Part shown: piece by piece, positions 41,446 through 50,361 of the stretch
Layout of the letters: every line of letters begins with the position of its first letter
Numbering within the stretch: position 1 is the stretch's first letter
Assembly: GCF_900106995.1 (NCBI RefSeq)
Contig: NZ_FNOK01000009.1
Location: forward strand, 1 to 64,000
DNA: 64,000 nucleotides
Reading direction: 5' to 3'
Origin: Saccharopolyspora shandongensis
Lineage (GTDB): Bacteria; Actinomycetota; Actinomycetes; Mycobacteriales; Pseudonocardiaceae
Position numbers and translations under genes: made by a program
The notes under the pieces: model-generated
Told to the model about the DNA's origin: nothing
The model's input: the letters and a program-made list of their open reading frames with translations, nothing else
Database searches by the model: none

Positions 41446-43419
41446 TCACCGCTGCAGCGCGGCCTCGGCGGCTTCGAGATCCTCGACGACGTCCAGGACG
41501 CCCCACCGCACCGGCCACGCGAAGCGCCGGTCCACGGTCCACGCCAGCACCGCGTCCAGGTCGGCATCCCGCCCCTCCGGGGCGATCACCAGCGACGCCG
41601 CCGGGCCCACGGCCGGTTTGGCGATGGTGCACCAGGTCGACTCGTCCAGCGGGAACGAATCCTCCTGGAACATGTCGCCGATGAAGTCGCCCTCCTCAAC
41701 GGAACGAAGTCCCTCGTCGGATTCCTGGCCGAACGAGAAGTCGCCGAGAACCTCACCGGTCCGGGCGCGAACGAACCGCAGCGTGTACTCCCCCAGCACG
41801 GCGAGCACTCCGGAGGCGCCCCACAGCACCGCCGTCGTCTCCGCCGGCACCTCGACCGACCGCACGCACGCCGGCTCGTCGCCCAGGGACCACACCTCGA
41901 CCCGCTCGTCGGCCGTCAGGCACGCGCCGTGCGCCCCCGACGGTTCCCACGCCCACGGGCGCTCGGGGCCCGCATCGTGCATGCCGATCTGCTCGGTCGT
42001 GTCGATGTCGAGGTGGAAGCGGCGGCCATCCTCGTCGTGGACGTCGACGCCACCGCCGTCAGGCAGCACGATCGCCAGCCGCGCAGCGCTTCCGCGCATG
42101 CCCCAGTGCAGCATGCCCGGGACCTGCTCCACGGATTCGCCGACCTGGTTCCCGGTGCGGGCGTCGAGCACGGTCAGCGTGCCGGGCTCGCCGCTCGCGA
42201 CGGCGGCGACCAACCGGTCGTCCGGGCTCCACGCGAGCGGGGTGCTGAGGCCGTTCCAGCCGGCATCGCCGATGTGCGCCACCCAGCGCATCCGCCCGCC
42301 CGGCAGGTCGACGACGCAGGCCAGCGGGCCGTCGTCGCCCAGGAGCCGGGTGCCGTCGCGCGACCACCGCACCCGGTCGAAGAACCACTCGTAGTGGTCG
42401 GGCTCTCCGCCACGGCCGACCTGCGAGGGCCCGAGCACCCGCCTGGCCTCCGCCGGGATCGGCTCGGGGAGCAATTCGGGCTGTACGCCCCGGACGTGCT
42501 GGAACTGATGGGCGTAGACGACCTCGCCCCGGTCCAGCGGCGCGATGCAGCCCATCACCTCGTGGCTCGTGCGCATGCTGATGTAGGCGCGGCGGCCATC
42601 GGGTGCCAGCGCGAATGTCGCGGAGGAGTCGTTCCCGTCCGTCACGTCCGCGTAGCCGTGGGGATTGACGCTCTGCCCGAACGGATCCCAGACCCCGACC
42701 TGGTTGGTGCAGAACCCGACGGCGAGGCGCGTGCCGTCGGCCGACCACTGCACCGTGTCGCGGTCGCCCAGCCAGCCGACGCCGCCGTCGATCACGATCT
42801 CGTTGACGGCACGCCCGGTGCTCATCTCCCAGATCTGCACCGTGCCCGCTTCCGCGTCCTCGCCCCACCGGCCGGTGGCCAGGTGCCGACCGCACGGGCT
42901 GAGCTCGAAGTCCAGCAGCCCGCCGCCGTCCTCGTAGGCCGGATGGGCGTGCGGATGGCGCAACCGAGCGCCGAGAGCCACCAACCGCTCGGTCGCCAGC
43001 CGGTGCGCCGGCGTGATGCCGTGCTCACGTTCGAGTTCGGCCAGCTTTTCCCGCAGCGAAGGCAAATCCCGCTCCGGCGCGAACGCCGCCCAGGCCGCTT
43101 CCCGGAGCAGGCCGAGCAATTCAGCCGGGTCGTCCGCCGCCGCCAACGCGTCGTGATCGGCGAAGGAACCGTCAGCCTGCTCGCCGCGGAGCAACAGCTC
43201 GTACAACTCGGCTTCCGGCAGCATCGGCACGCCGAGCTTCTGCTCCGCCAAGTCCGGTAAGCGAACCGAGAACACGACTTCCCCGGCCAGCACCGCATCC
43301 GGCGCAGCGTCCGGCTCGACCACCTCGGCGCCGAGCTCCGCCAACCGCCGCTCCAGCTCCTCCCGGGAAACCGGCGCTTCGGTGCTGGACAGGTAGATCT
43401 TCTTGCCCTTCAAATCCAT
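41446..43419 (-). CDS. Beta-propeller (WD40-like) protein with BRCT-like N-terminus
   Basis: The 657-residue product has two parts. Residues about 1-75 (MDLKGKKIYLSSTEAPVSRE, then ELERRLAELGAEVVEPDAAP, and AEQKLGVPMLPEAELYELL) follow the pattern of a BRCT domain: KGKKIYLSS strand, helix with LxxLGAEVV, and a late LGVPMLPEAEL. From about residue 160 onward are repeated blades such as LDFELSPCGRHLATGRWGED, TVQWSADGTRLAVGFCTNQV, LAWSPDDRLVAAVASGEP and LTVLDARTGNQVGE, giving a WD40/PD40-like propeller of perhaps seven to eight blades. No signal peptide. No catalytic motif is seen; a cytoplasmic interaction scaffold is plausible. The fusion is unusual. Confidence 0.7.
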   Translation of the reverse strand: MDLKGKKIYLSSTEAPVSREELERRLAELGAEVVEPDAAPDAVLAGEVVFSVRLPDLAEQKLGVPMLPEAELYELLLRGEQADGSFADHDALAAADDPAELLGLLREAAWAAFAPERDLPSLREKLAELEREHGITPAHRLATERLVALGARLRHPHAHPAYEDGGGLLDFELSPCGRHLATGRWGEDAEAGTVQIWEMSTGRAVNEIVIDGGVGWLGDRDTVQWSADGTRLAVGFCTNQVGVWDPFGQSVNPHGYADVTDGNDSSATFALAPDGRRAYISMRTSHEVMGCIAPLDRGEVVYAHQFQHVRGVQPELLPEPIPAEARRVLGPSQVGRGGEPDHYEWFFDRVRWSRDGTRLLGDDGPLACVVDLPGGRMRWVAHIGDAGWNGLSTPLAWSPDDRLVAAVASGEPGTLTVLDARTGNQVGESVEQVPGMLHWGMRGSAARLAIVLPDGGGVDVHDEDGRRFHLDIDTTEQIGMHDAGPERPWAWEPSGAHGACLTADERVEVWSLGDEPACVRSVEVPAETTAVLWGASGVLAVLGEYTLRFVRARTGEVLGDFSFGQESDEGLRSVEEGDFIGDMFQEDSFPLDESTWCTIAKPAVGPAASLVIAPEGRDADLDAVLAWTVDRRFAWPVRWGVLDVVEDLEAAEAALQR

Positions 43420-43536
43420 GATCGACCACAGTAGAGATGGCCCCCGACGACCGGTGGCGAATCGGCAGCGGGCTGGCCGTCCGGGTGTGCGGCGGTCCGC
43501 ATACCCTGTGGATCCCGATTCCTTCGAGGAGGCGGT

Positions 43537-43989
43537 ATGCGAGAAGGCGATGTGGTGGCGGACTTCGCGCTGACCGACCAGCGCGGCACCGAGCGCAAGC
43601 TGTCCGGCCTGCTGGTCGACGGCCCCGTGGTGCTGTTCTTCTACCCCGCGGCGATGACGACCGGCTGCACGGCGGAGACGTGCCACTTCCGCGACCTGTC
43701 CGCGGAGTTCGCCGAGCTCGGCGCCCAGCCGGTCGGGATCAGCACGGATTCGGTCGCGAAGCAGCAGAAGTTCGCCGAGGCGCACAGCTTCGGCTTCCCG
43801 CTGCTGTCCGACTTCGACGGCGCGGTGGCCCGCCAGTTCGGCGTGAAGCGGCGGTTCGGCCCGATCCCGGTGAAGCGGCACACGTTCGTCATCGACGAGC
43901 AGCGGCGGGTGCTCGCGGTGATCCGCAACGAGTTCCGGATGGCCGCGCACGCCGACACCGCGCTGGAAGTGCTCCGGCGGGGCGCCTAG
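43537..43989 (+). CDS. Peroxiredoxin of the BCP/PrxQ type
   Basis: The 150-residue product is an AhpC/TSA-fold thiol peroxidase. The active site VVLFFYPAAMTTGCTAETC (about residues 31-49) has the peroxidatic Cys in TTGC and the resolving Cys five residues later (CTAETC), as in BCP/PrxQ. FSFGFPLLSD-like HSFGFPLLSDFDGAVARQFGV and the C-terminal RHTFVIDEQRRVL are also typical (segments quoted separately). It reduces peroxides with thioredoxin. GGAGGCGGT precedes the ATG. Its stop overlaps the stop of the convergent TRIC gene by a few bases. Confidence 0.92.
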   Translation: MREGDVVADFALTDQRGTERKLSGLLVDGPVVLFFYPAAMTTGCTAETCHFRDLSAEFAELGAQPVGISTDSVAKQQKFAEAHSFGFPLLSDFDGAVARQFGVKRRFGPIPVKRHTFVIDEQRRVLAVIRNEFRMAAHADTALEVLRRGA

Positions 43990-44630
43990 GCCGATCCGGT
44001 TCCGCGGGCCAGCGGGGCCCGCCAGCCGTAGCGCAGGGCGAGCAGCCGGATGACGATCGCGAGCAGCGCCGCGAGCGAGCTGGTGATCGGCGTCAGCACG
44101 CCGGCCACGGCCAGGATCGACACCAGCGCGCTGCCGAGCAGGGCGGGCACGGCGTAGATCTCGCTCTTCGGGTGCAGCAGCGCCGGGATCTCGCCTGCGA
44201 GCACGTCCCGGGCCGCGCCGCCGCCGATCGCCGTCGCCGCGCCGAGCGCGATCGCCGCCAGCGGGTGCATGCCGTAGTTCAGCGCCTTGATGCTGCCCGC
44301 CACGCAGAACACGCCGAGGCCGACCGCGTCGAAGAACATCACGAACCGCCGGATCCGGGCCAGCCTCGGATGCCAGAAGAACACCACGATCGCGGCGACC
44401 AGCGGAGTGGTGAAGTAGGCGACGTTGGTGAACGCCACCGGCGGCACCGCGCCGATCACCAGGTCCCGGAACAGCCCGCCGCCCAGCGCGGTCACCTCGG
44501 CCAGCACCACGATGCCGACGGCGTCGAAGCGCTTCCGCACGGCGAGCAGCGCGCCGGAGAGCGCGAAGGCGAAGATCCCGACCAGGTCGAGGATCTCCTG
44601 CACCAGCGGATTCACGATCGCGGTAGCCAC
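43986..44630 (-). CDS. Trimeric intracellular cation (TRIC) channel family protein
   Basis: The 214-residue product (UPF0126/YadS type) has seven membrane helices and the two glycine-rich motifs of the family, EVTALGGGLFRDLVIG (about residues 47-62) and ATAIGGGAARDVLAGEIP (about residues 134-151), whose GGGxxRD elements bind phospholipid and shape the pore. Bacterial homologues conduct monovalent cations. GTG 44630 gives a normal-length protein; an upstream TTG at 44681 would add a glycine-rich tail over a hairpin. It overlaps the peroxiredoxin gene tail to tail by four bases. Confidence 0.85.
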   Translation of the reverse strand: MATAIVNPLVQEILDLVGIFAFALSGALLAVRKRFDAVGIVVLAEVTALGGGLFRDLVIGAVPPVAFTNVAYFTTPLVAAIVVFFWHPRLARIRRFVMFFDAVGLGVFCVAGSIKALNYGMHPLAAIALGAATAIGGGAARDVLAGEIPALLHPKSEIYAVPALLGSALVSILAVAGVLTPITSSLAALLAIVIRLLALRYGWRAPLARGTGSA

Positions 44631-44683
44631 CGCGACATTCTCACCGCCACCGCCGGGGCGCCCCGACCCGGCCGCGGGCAAAA

Positions 44684-44718
44684 GGCGCGTTCGACCGGCC
44701 CGACCGGTCGAACGCGCC
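44684..44718 (-). terminator. Rho-independent terminator of the sugar ABC operon
   Basis: A perfect 15-bp stem (GGCGCGTTCGACCGG, five-base loop, CCGGTCGAACGCGCC). On the minus strand it is followed by TTTT, a canonical intrinsic terminator, 35 bases past the binding-protein stop. Confidence 0.8.
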
Positions 44719-44753
44719 CGCCAATCTCAACCGATCGGGTGACGGAGCCTCGC

Positions 44754-45758
44754 TCAGGCGGGCGGGTTCTCGCAGGTGGGGTTGAGGAGCTTCTGGACGT
44801 CGGGGCCGTCGACGTTCTGCTTGGTGATCAGCACGGCGCCGGTGTCCGGGTCCGGCAGCGGGTCCGCCGAACCGCGGATCTTGGCGACCGCCGCGTTCAC
44901 CGACGCGTAGCCCATCTTGAACGGGTTCTGCGCGATCAGGCCGCTGATCACGCCGTCCCGCAGGCCCTGGATCTCGCCCTCCGAGGTGTCCCAGCCGATG
45001 ACCTTCACCTGGCCGGCCTTGCCCGCCTGCCGCACCGCCTCGGCCGCGCCGAGCACGCTGGGCTCGTTGGCCGCGTAGATGGCGTTGAGGTCCGGGTTCG
45101 CGGTGAGGATGTCCTGGGTGACCTGCAGCGCCCGGTTGTAGTCGCTGTCGCTGGACTGCTGCGCGACCAGCTGCAACCCGGGGTGCTTGGCCAGGCCCTT
45201 CTTGAAGCCCTCGGCGCGCGTCTCGTTGGTGCTCGTGCCGGGCTGGAACTCGATGAACGCCACCTTGCCCTGGCCGCCGAGCTGCTCGGCGAGCGCGTCG
45301 GTGGCCTGCTCCGCGGCGGCGACGTTGTTCGTCGCGAACACCGGCACGTCCGGCGGCTGCGGCGTGGTGCCGGAATCCATGTTGACCACCGTGGTGCCCC
45401 GGCCCTGCGCGGACTTGGTGATGTCGGCCAGCGCCTTGGCGTCCGTCGCCGCGTACACCAGGCCCTTGACGTCGCCCTGCGAGAGCAGGTCCTGCAGCAG
45501 GCTCTGCTGGCCGCTGACGTCGCTCTCGGCGTGCACCCCGTCCCAGTGGATCGTCACGTCCGGGTGCTTGGACCCGGCGCACTCGGCGCCGACCCGGACC
45601 TTCTCCCAGAAGTCGAACCCGATCGCCTTCGGCACCACGGCCAGCTTGATCGGCCCGCCCTGCTGGACGCCGCCGCCGGTCTGCTCGCGCACCCCGACGC
45701 TGCACCCGGCGGCAGCAACCGAAAGCAGCACGCACGTCGCCGTCAGTACCTTCTTCAT
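44754..45758 (-). CDS. Sugar ABC transporter, periplasmic-type binding lipoprotein
   Basis: The 334-residue product is a ribose-type solute-binding protein (peripla_BP_4). The signal peptide ends in lipobox VAAAGC (Cys19). Landmarks are KLAVVPKAIGFDFWEKVRVG, LVYAATDAKALADI, TTVVNMDSGTTP, FIEFQPGTSTNETRAEGFK and VIGWDTSEGEIQGLRDG, all expected for Rbs/Xyl/Tms-like binding proteins. It is the last gene of an ATPase-permease-binding-protein operon, 97 bases after the permease, and a strong intrinsic terminator follows. The bound sugar cannot be predicted. Confidence 0.88.
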   Translation of the reverse strand: MKKVLTATCVLLSVAAAGCSVGVREQTGGGVQQGGPIKLAVVPKAIGFDFWEKVRVGAECAGSKHPDVTIHWDGVHAESDVSGQQSLLQDLLSQGDVKGLVYAATDAKALADITKSAQGRGTTVVNMDSGTTPQPPDVPVFATNNVAAAEQATDALAEQLGGQGKVAFIEFQPGTSTNETRAEGFKKGLAKHPGLQLVAQQSSDSDYNRALQVTQDILTANPDLNAIYAANEPSVLGAAEAVRQAGKAGQVKVIGWDTSEGEIQGLRDGVISGLIAQNPFKMGYASVNAAVAKIRGSADPLPDPDTGAVLITKQNVDGPDVQKLLNPTCENPPA

Positions 45759-45855
45759 CGCCGAGCTCCCTTGCTCATCGCGGCCTGCTGGATCGGTGTT
45801 CGGGCTCCCGCGCGCCGGGGTTCCGCTGCGCAGAACGAGTGGTGCGGCAAATTCC

Positions 45856-46866
45856 TCACGTGGCGTCGCCGCCGAGCTTGCGCCGTTGGTACCGGTCCCA
45901 CCAGACCGCCAGCCAGATGATCACGCCGATCAGCACGTTCTGGTAGAAGGTGCTGATGTTGAGCTGGACCGCCCCGTTTCGGATGACGGCGACCAGGAAC
46001 GCCCCGATCAGCGACCCCCACACGGTGCCGCGACCGCCGAACAGGCTCGCCCCGCCGATGACGACCGCGGCGATGACGTCGAGTTCCAGGCCCTCGCCGA
46101 AGTTCGGCTGGCCCGAGTGGATCCGGGACGCCGCGATCATGCCGCCGAGCCCGGCCAGCGCGCCGGAGAGCACGTAGACGGACGTGGTGTAGCGCCGCAC
46201 CGGCACGCCGGACAGCCGCGCGGCCTCCATGTTGGAGCCCATCACGTACGCGTAGCGGCCGAGGCGGGTGCGGGTGAGCACCACGTGCCCGGCCACCGCG
46301 ACGAGCGCGATGAGCAGCACCGGGATCGGGATGCTGTTGATGACGCCCTGCCCGAGCAGCCGGAACGATTCCGGCGCGCCGAACACCGCGACGGCGCCGG
46401 TGGCGATCAGCACCAGCCCGCGGGCGACGCTGAGCATGCCGAGGGTGGCGATGAACGGCGGCAGCCCGACCACCGACACCAGCAGCCCGTTCACCAGCCC
46501 GGCCACCGCGCCGACCAGGATGCCGCCCACGACGCCCACCAGCGGGTTGAAGCCGTACTCGGCCATCAGCAGCACGCCGAGCACCCCGGACAGCGCCGCC
46601 ACCGAACCCACCGACAGGTCGATGCCGCCGGTGATGATCACCAGCGTCACGCCGACCGCCATCACCGCGTTCACCGAGGTCTGCGAGCCCAGGTTGAACA
46701 GGTTGTCCGCGGTGAGGAACGCCGGTGCGATGATCGACAGCACGACGAACACGACGATCAGCGCGCCCGCCGCGGCGACCTGCGAGACCGCGCCGGAGAG
46801 CCGGTCTCCCAGCGCGCCCAGCAGGCCGCGGTCCCCAGTGGACGGTGACTTGGTCTGCTCGGTCAT
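45856..46866 (-). CDS. Sugar ABC transporter permease, RbsC type
   Basis: The 336-residue product has about ten hydrophobic segments and the RbsC/AraH landmarks: TLVIITGGIDLSVGSVAALS (about residues 72-91), FIATLGMLSVARGL, GSNMEAARLSGVPVRRYTT (the ATPase-contact loop, about residues 215-233), IHSGQPNFGEGLELDVIAAV and GGASLFGGRGTVWGSLIG. It presumably works as a homodimer. Its ATG overlaps the ATPase gene stop as ATGA. Substrate unknown. Confidence 0.9.
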   Translation of the reverse strand: MTEQTKSPSTGDRGLLGALGDRLSGAVSQVAAAGALIVVFVVLSIIAPAFLTADNLFNLGSQTSVNAVMAVGVTLVIITGGIDLSVGSVAALSGVLGVLLMAEYGFNPLVGVVGGILVGAVAGLVNGLLVSVVGLPPFIATLGMLSVARGLVLIATGAVAVFGAPESFRLLGQGVINSIPIPVLLIALVAVAGHVVLTRTRLGRYAYVMGSNMEAARLSGVPVRRYTTSVYVLSGALAGLGGMIAASRIHSGQPNFGEGLELDVIAAVVIGGASLFGGRGTVWGSLIGAFLVAVIRNGAVQLNISTFYQNVLIGVIIWLAVWWDRYQRRKLGGDAT

Positions 46867-48383
46867 CGGTTGCCCCCGTTTCCGGAATTGCGGGCTCCGG
46901 TCGCCAGCGCGACGACCCGTTCCTCGGAGAACTCCGCGCGGCGGACCTCCCCGGTGATCCGCCCGCCGCGCATGACCAGGATCCGATCGCACATGTTCAG
47001 CAGCTCCGGCAGGTAGCTGGAGATGAGCACCACCGCTTTCCCGCGCGCGGCAAGGGAATCCATCTGCTGGAACATCTCCGACTTGGCCCCGACGTCCATG
47101 CCGCGGCCGGGTTCGTCGAAGAACAGCACCTCCGCGCCGGTCTCCAGCCACCGCGCCAGGATCACCTTCTGCTGGTTGCCGCCGGAGAGCAGCCGCACCG
47201 GGCGCCCCACCCACGGCACCCGGATGCGCAGGCCGTCGCGCTCCCGCTCCGCGATCCGCCGCTCGCCGGCGAGGTCGATCAGCCCGGCGCGCATCGGCAG
47301 CTTCGCCATCGTGATGTTCTTGTCCACCCCCAGTTGGAGGGCAAGACCATCGGTCTTCCGGCTCTCGGTGAGGTATCCGATGCCGGCGGCGATGGCGTCG
47401 GACGGCCCGCGGATGCGCAACCGCTCGCCGTCCAAGGTGATCGTGCCCGCGTCCGGCAGCTCCGCGCCGAACACCGCGCGCGCCAGCTCGGTGCGCCCGG
47501 CCCCGACGAGCCCGGCCAGCCCGACGATCTCGCCGGCCCGGACCTCGAAGGACACGTCGCGGACGACGTCGTCCCGGGTGAGCCCGTCCACCTTCAGCCG
47601 CACCTCGCCGGGCGGGTTGTGGTGGCGCGGGTACAGGTTCTCCACTTCGCGGCCGACCATGAGCTGCACCAGCCGGGCCTCGTCGAGCTCGGTCACCGGC
47701 AGGGTGGCGACGACCGCGCCGTCGCGCATCACGGTCACCCGGTCGCCGATCTCGAAGATCTCGTCCAGCCGGTGCGAGATGTAGAGCACCGCGATGCCCT
47801 TGGCGGTCAGCTCCCGGACGATGCCGAACAGCTCCGCCGCCTCCCGCTCGGTGAGGCTGGCCGTGGGCTCGTCCAGGATGAGCACTTTCGACTGCACCGC
47901 AAGGGCTTTCGCTATCTCGACACGCTGCTGCTCCGCTGTGGACAGCAGCGCCACCCGCCGTCCCGGGTCGATGTCCAGTCCGACGTGGCCGAGCAGCTCC
48001 CGCGCGGCGCGGCGTTCCTCGGCCCGCGAGATCCACCCACCGCGGCCGGGTTCGTGGCCGATGAACAGGTTCTCGGCCACCGACAGGTCCGGGGCCAGCG
48101 CGAACTCCTGGTGGACCATGGACACGCCGAGCCGCCGGGCCGCGCCGGGCCCCTGGTAGGCGACCGGGACGCCGTCCAGTTCGATGCGCCCGCCGCTGAG
48201 CTGTTCGACCTGGGCGATCAGCTTCATCAGCGTCGACTTGCCCGCCCCGTTCTCCCCGGCGAACACGTGCACCTCGCCGGGCGGGATGGCGAGCGTGACG
48301 TCGGAGACCGCGACCACCCCGGGAAACCGCTTGCCCACGCCGTGCAGCGCGACGGCGGGTCGGTCCTGCTCGGTGGACGTCAC
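46863..48383 (-). CDS. Sugar ABC transporter ATPase, tandem RbsA type
   Basis: The 506-residue product holds two ABC domains. The first has Walker A GENGAGKST (about residues 42-50), signature-like LSTAEQQRVEIAKALA and Walker B ILDEPTASL; the second has the degenerate Walker A GLVGAGRTEL, signature LSGGNQQKVILARWL and Walker B VLFFDEPGRGMD. This asymmetry is normal for RbsA-like proteins. GTG 48383 follows GGGAGGCG. It is the first gene of the operon; the -10 TATGAT at 48444-48439 lies about 50 bases upstream of the start. Confidence 0.9.
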   Translation of the reverse strand: MTSTEQDRPAVALHGVGKRFPGVVAVSDVTLAIPPGEVHVFAGENGAGKSTLMKLIAQVEQLSGGRIELDGVPVAYQGPGAARRLGVSMVHQEFALAPDLSVAENLFIGHEPGRGGWISRAEERRAARELLGHVGLDIDPGRRVALLSTAEQQRVEIAKALAVQSKVLILDEPTASLTEREAAELFGIVRELTAKGIAVLYISHRLDEIFEIGDRVTVMRDGAVVATLPVTELDEARLVQLMVGREVENLYPRHHNPPGEVRLKVDGLTRDDVVRDVSFEVRAGEIVGLAGLVGAGRTELARAVFGAELPDAGTITLDGERLRIRGPSDAIAAGIGYLTESRKTDGLALQLGVDKNITMAKLPMRAGLIDLAGERRIAERERDGLRIRVPWVGRPVRLLSGGNQQKVILARWLETGAEVLFFDEPGRGMDVGAKSEMFQQMDSLAARGKAVVLISSYLPELLNMCDRILVMRGGRITGEVRRAEFSEERVVALATGARNSGNGGNR

Positions 48384-48438
48384 GAAACGCCTCCCATCGG
48401 ATCCGCGTGATCGTTCCTTCGGGCTCGCAGTGCGCCGG

Positions 48439-48467
48439 ATCATACCCACAACGAACACCCGGGGAAA
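48439..48467 (-). promoter_or_regulatory. Candidate promoter of the sugar ABC operon
   Basis: On the minus strand TATGAT (48444-48439) is preceded at 17 bases by a weak -35 TTTCCC (48467-48462). A 14-bp perfect palindrome CCGGCGTACGCCGG (48530-48543) lies nearby in the divergent gap with the kinase gene, and could be an operator or a structure. Nothing else is seen in 48384-48608. Confidence 0.45.
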
Positions 48468-48608
48468 AGGTTGGAACGAAGCCAAGTATTCGATTACCAG
48501 TGCACCACCACCGGGACGAGTCCGGTGAACCGGCGTACGCCGGGGCCGCGGATCCGTAAGCTCGTTGGGGACGAATCCACGATCTTCGAGGCAGGAGGCT
48601 GAGGTCCT

Positions 48609-50261
48609 GTGCAGCCGTTGCTGGCCAGCGACCCGACCCGGGTCGGCGACTACCGGCTGCTCGCCCGGCTGGGCCGCGGCGCCATGGGCGGCGTCTACCT
48701 CGGCCGCTCCCGCGGCGGCCGCGTGGTGGCCGTCAAGGTCGTCCGGGCCGACCTCGCCGAGGACCCGGAGTTCCGCGAGCGGTTCCGGCGGGAGGTGCAC
48801 GCCGCCCGCTCGGTCGGCGGGTTCTGGACCGCGGCTGTCGTCAACGCCGACCCGACGGCCGAGCAGCCGTGGCTGGCCACCGAGTACGTGCCCGGGCCGA
48901 CGCTGCACCAGGCCGTCGTGGACCACGGCCCGCTGCCGGAGGCCACGGTGCGCAGCCTGGCCGCCGGGCTGGCCGAGTCGCTCGGCGCGATCCACCGCGC
49001 GCACCTGGTGCACCGCGACCTGAAGCCGGCCAACGTGCTGCTCGGCCCGGACGGGCCGAGGGTGATCGACTTCGGCATCTCGCGGGCGATGGCCGGCAAC
49101 GCCCTGACCGCGACCGGCATGTTCCTGGGCACGCCGGGCTTCTTCTCCCCGGAGCAGACCCTCGGCACCGAGGTCGGGCCGCCCAGCGACGTGTTCTCCC
49201 TCGGCGCGGTGCTGGTGTTCGCCGCGACCGGCACCGGTCCGTTCGGCGAGGAGAGCACGGCCGCGCTGCTGTACCGGGTGGTGCACGCCGAGGCCGACCT
49301 GTCCCGGGTGTCCGACGGGCTGCGGCCGCTGCTGGCGGCCTGCCTGGCGAAGGACCCGGCCGACCGGCCGACGCCCGGCGACCTGCTCGACCGGATCGGC
49401 GAGTCCAGCCCGCAGGGCAACTCCTGGCTGCCGCCCGCGATCAGCGACGTGATCGCCCAGCACGCCACCCAGCTGCAGCAGACGGCGAACGCGCCGCTGC
49501 CGGACACTTCCCCGCCGCAGCAGGTCCCGGCGACGCCCAGGCCCGCGACGCGCTCCTACACGCAGGCCCAGAACGCGGCGCCGCCCGCACCGGTCGCACC
49601 GGCTCCCGTCCCGCCCGCTCCCGTCCCGCCCGCTCCCGTGGTTCCCGCGGCGGTGGCGCCCGAACGCATGCGGGACAAGATCGTCCCGGCGCGCCCGAGG
49701 CAGACCGCGCAGAACCAGCACCCGGTGGCGCGGGTGCGCAAGGACAACCCCGGCCCGGTGTTCGCCACCGGCGGCCGGTTCCGCGCCGCGATGTCGGCGC
49801 TGATCTGCGGGTTGATCATGGTCGGCGCGTACCAGGTGTTCCAGAGCTACGGCAGGCTTTCGACCGAGAACCTCGCGATCTTCCGGCTGGGCATGCTGCT
49901 GCTGGCCGCCAGCATGTTCTGGTCGATCGGGCGGGTGCTGCTGCCGAGCCTGCGCCTGAAGATCAACAGCGACGGGCTGCTGATCTCCCGGCTGGGCTTG
50001 ACGCGGGAGATCCCGTGGAGCCAGGTGAACCGGGTCGACGTGGTCGACAACGGCAAGCGGGCGGCGCTGGTGGTCTGGCTGGCCAACGGTTCGAAGCCGC
50101 CGTCGAAGTGGTGGCACCGAGCCCCGGCGTACCGCGGCGGCGCCCGGGTCTTCCCGATCGGGGCCACGGGAGGCTGGCTGACCCGCCGCCAGGAAGCGCG
50201 CAGGGCCCGAACGGCACTGAGCCAGTACGCCTACGGCCGCTACAGCACCCAGCTCCAGTAA
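48609..50261 (+). CDS. Membrane Ser/Thr protein kinase with PH-like C-terminal domain
   Basis: The 550-residue product has a complete Hanks-type kinase domain (about residues 13-265): glycine loop LGRGAMGGVY, Lys43 in VAVKVV, HRDLKPANVLL with catalytic Asp137, DFGIS, and GTPGFFSPEQ. A proline-rich linker with PAPVPPAPVPPAPVVP follows, then two hydrophobic helices (about residues 398-440), and a C-terminal LKINSDGLLISRLGLTREIP / WSQVNRVDVV segment resembling a bacterial PH-like domain. Actinobacterial kinases usually carry PASTA or WD40 sensors outside; here the tail appears to be cytoplasmic. GTG 48609 follows AGGAGG. Confidence 0.88.
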   Translation: MQPLLASDPTRVGDYRLLARLGRGAMGGVYLGRSRGGRVVAVKVVRADLAEDPEFRERFRREVHAARSVGGFWTAAVVNADPTAEQPWLATEYVPGPTLHQAVVDHGPLPEATVRSLAAGLAESLGAIHRAHLVHRDLKPANVLLGPDGPRVIDFGISRAMAGNALTATGMFLGTPGFFSPEQTLGTEVGPPSDVFSLGAVLVFAATGTGPFGEESTAALLYRVVHAEADLSRVSDGLRPLLAACLAKDPADRPTPGDLLDRIGESSPQGNSWLPPAISDVIAQHATQLQQTANAPLPDTSPPQQVPATPRPATRSYTQAQNAAPPAPVAPAPVPPAPVPPAPVVPAAVAPERMRDKIVPARPRQTAQNQHPVARVRKDNPGPVFATGGRFRAAMSALICGLIMVGAYQVFQSYGRLSTENLAIFRLGMLLLAASMFWSIGRVLLPSLRLKINSDGLLISRLGLTREIPWSQVNRVDVVDNGKRAALVVWLANGSKPPSKWWHRAPAYRGGARVFPIGATGGWLTRRQEARRARTALSQYAYGRYSTQLQ

Positions 50262-50361
50262 CGCGCCCTATTTCGCCCGAGAGCTCGTTCCAGAACGGTG
50301 CGCGGGCAAGTGTGGGACGTGACCGCCCGGCACGCAGGGCGGAATCAAGCACCGGGCGGCG

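Noticed and set aside
46863..50117. 1084-codon minus-strand frame covering the kinase gene
   Set aside because: Only the part from 48383 leftwards is a real gene (RbsA-type ATPase); the rest is antisense to the Ser/Thr kinase.
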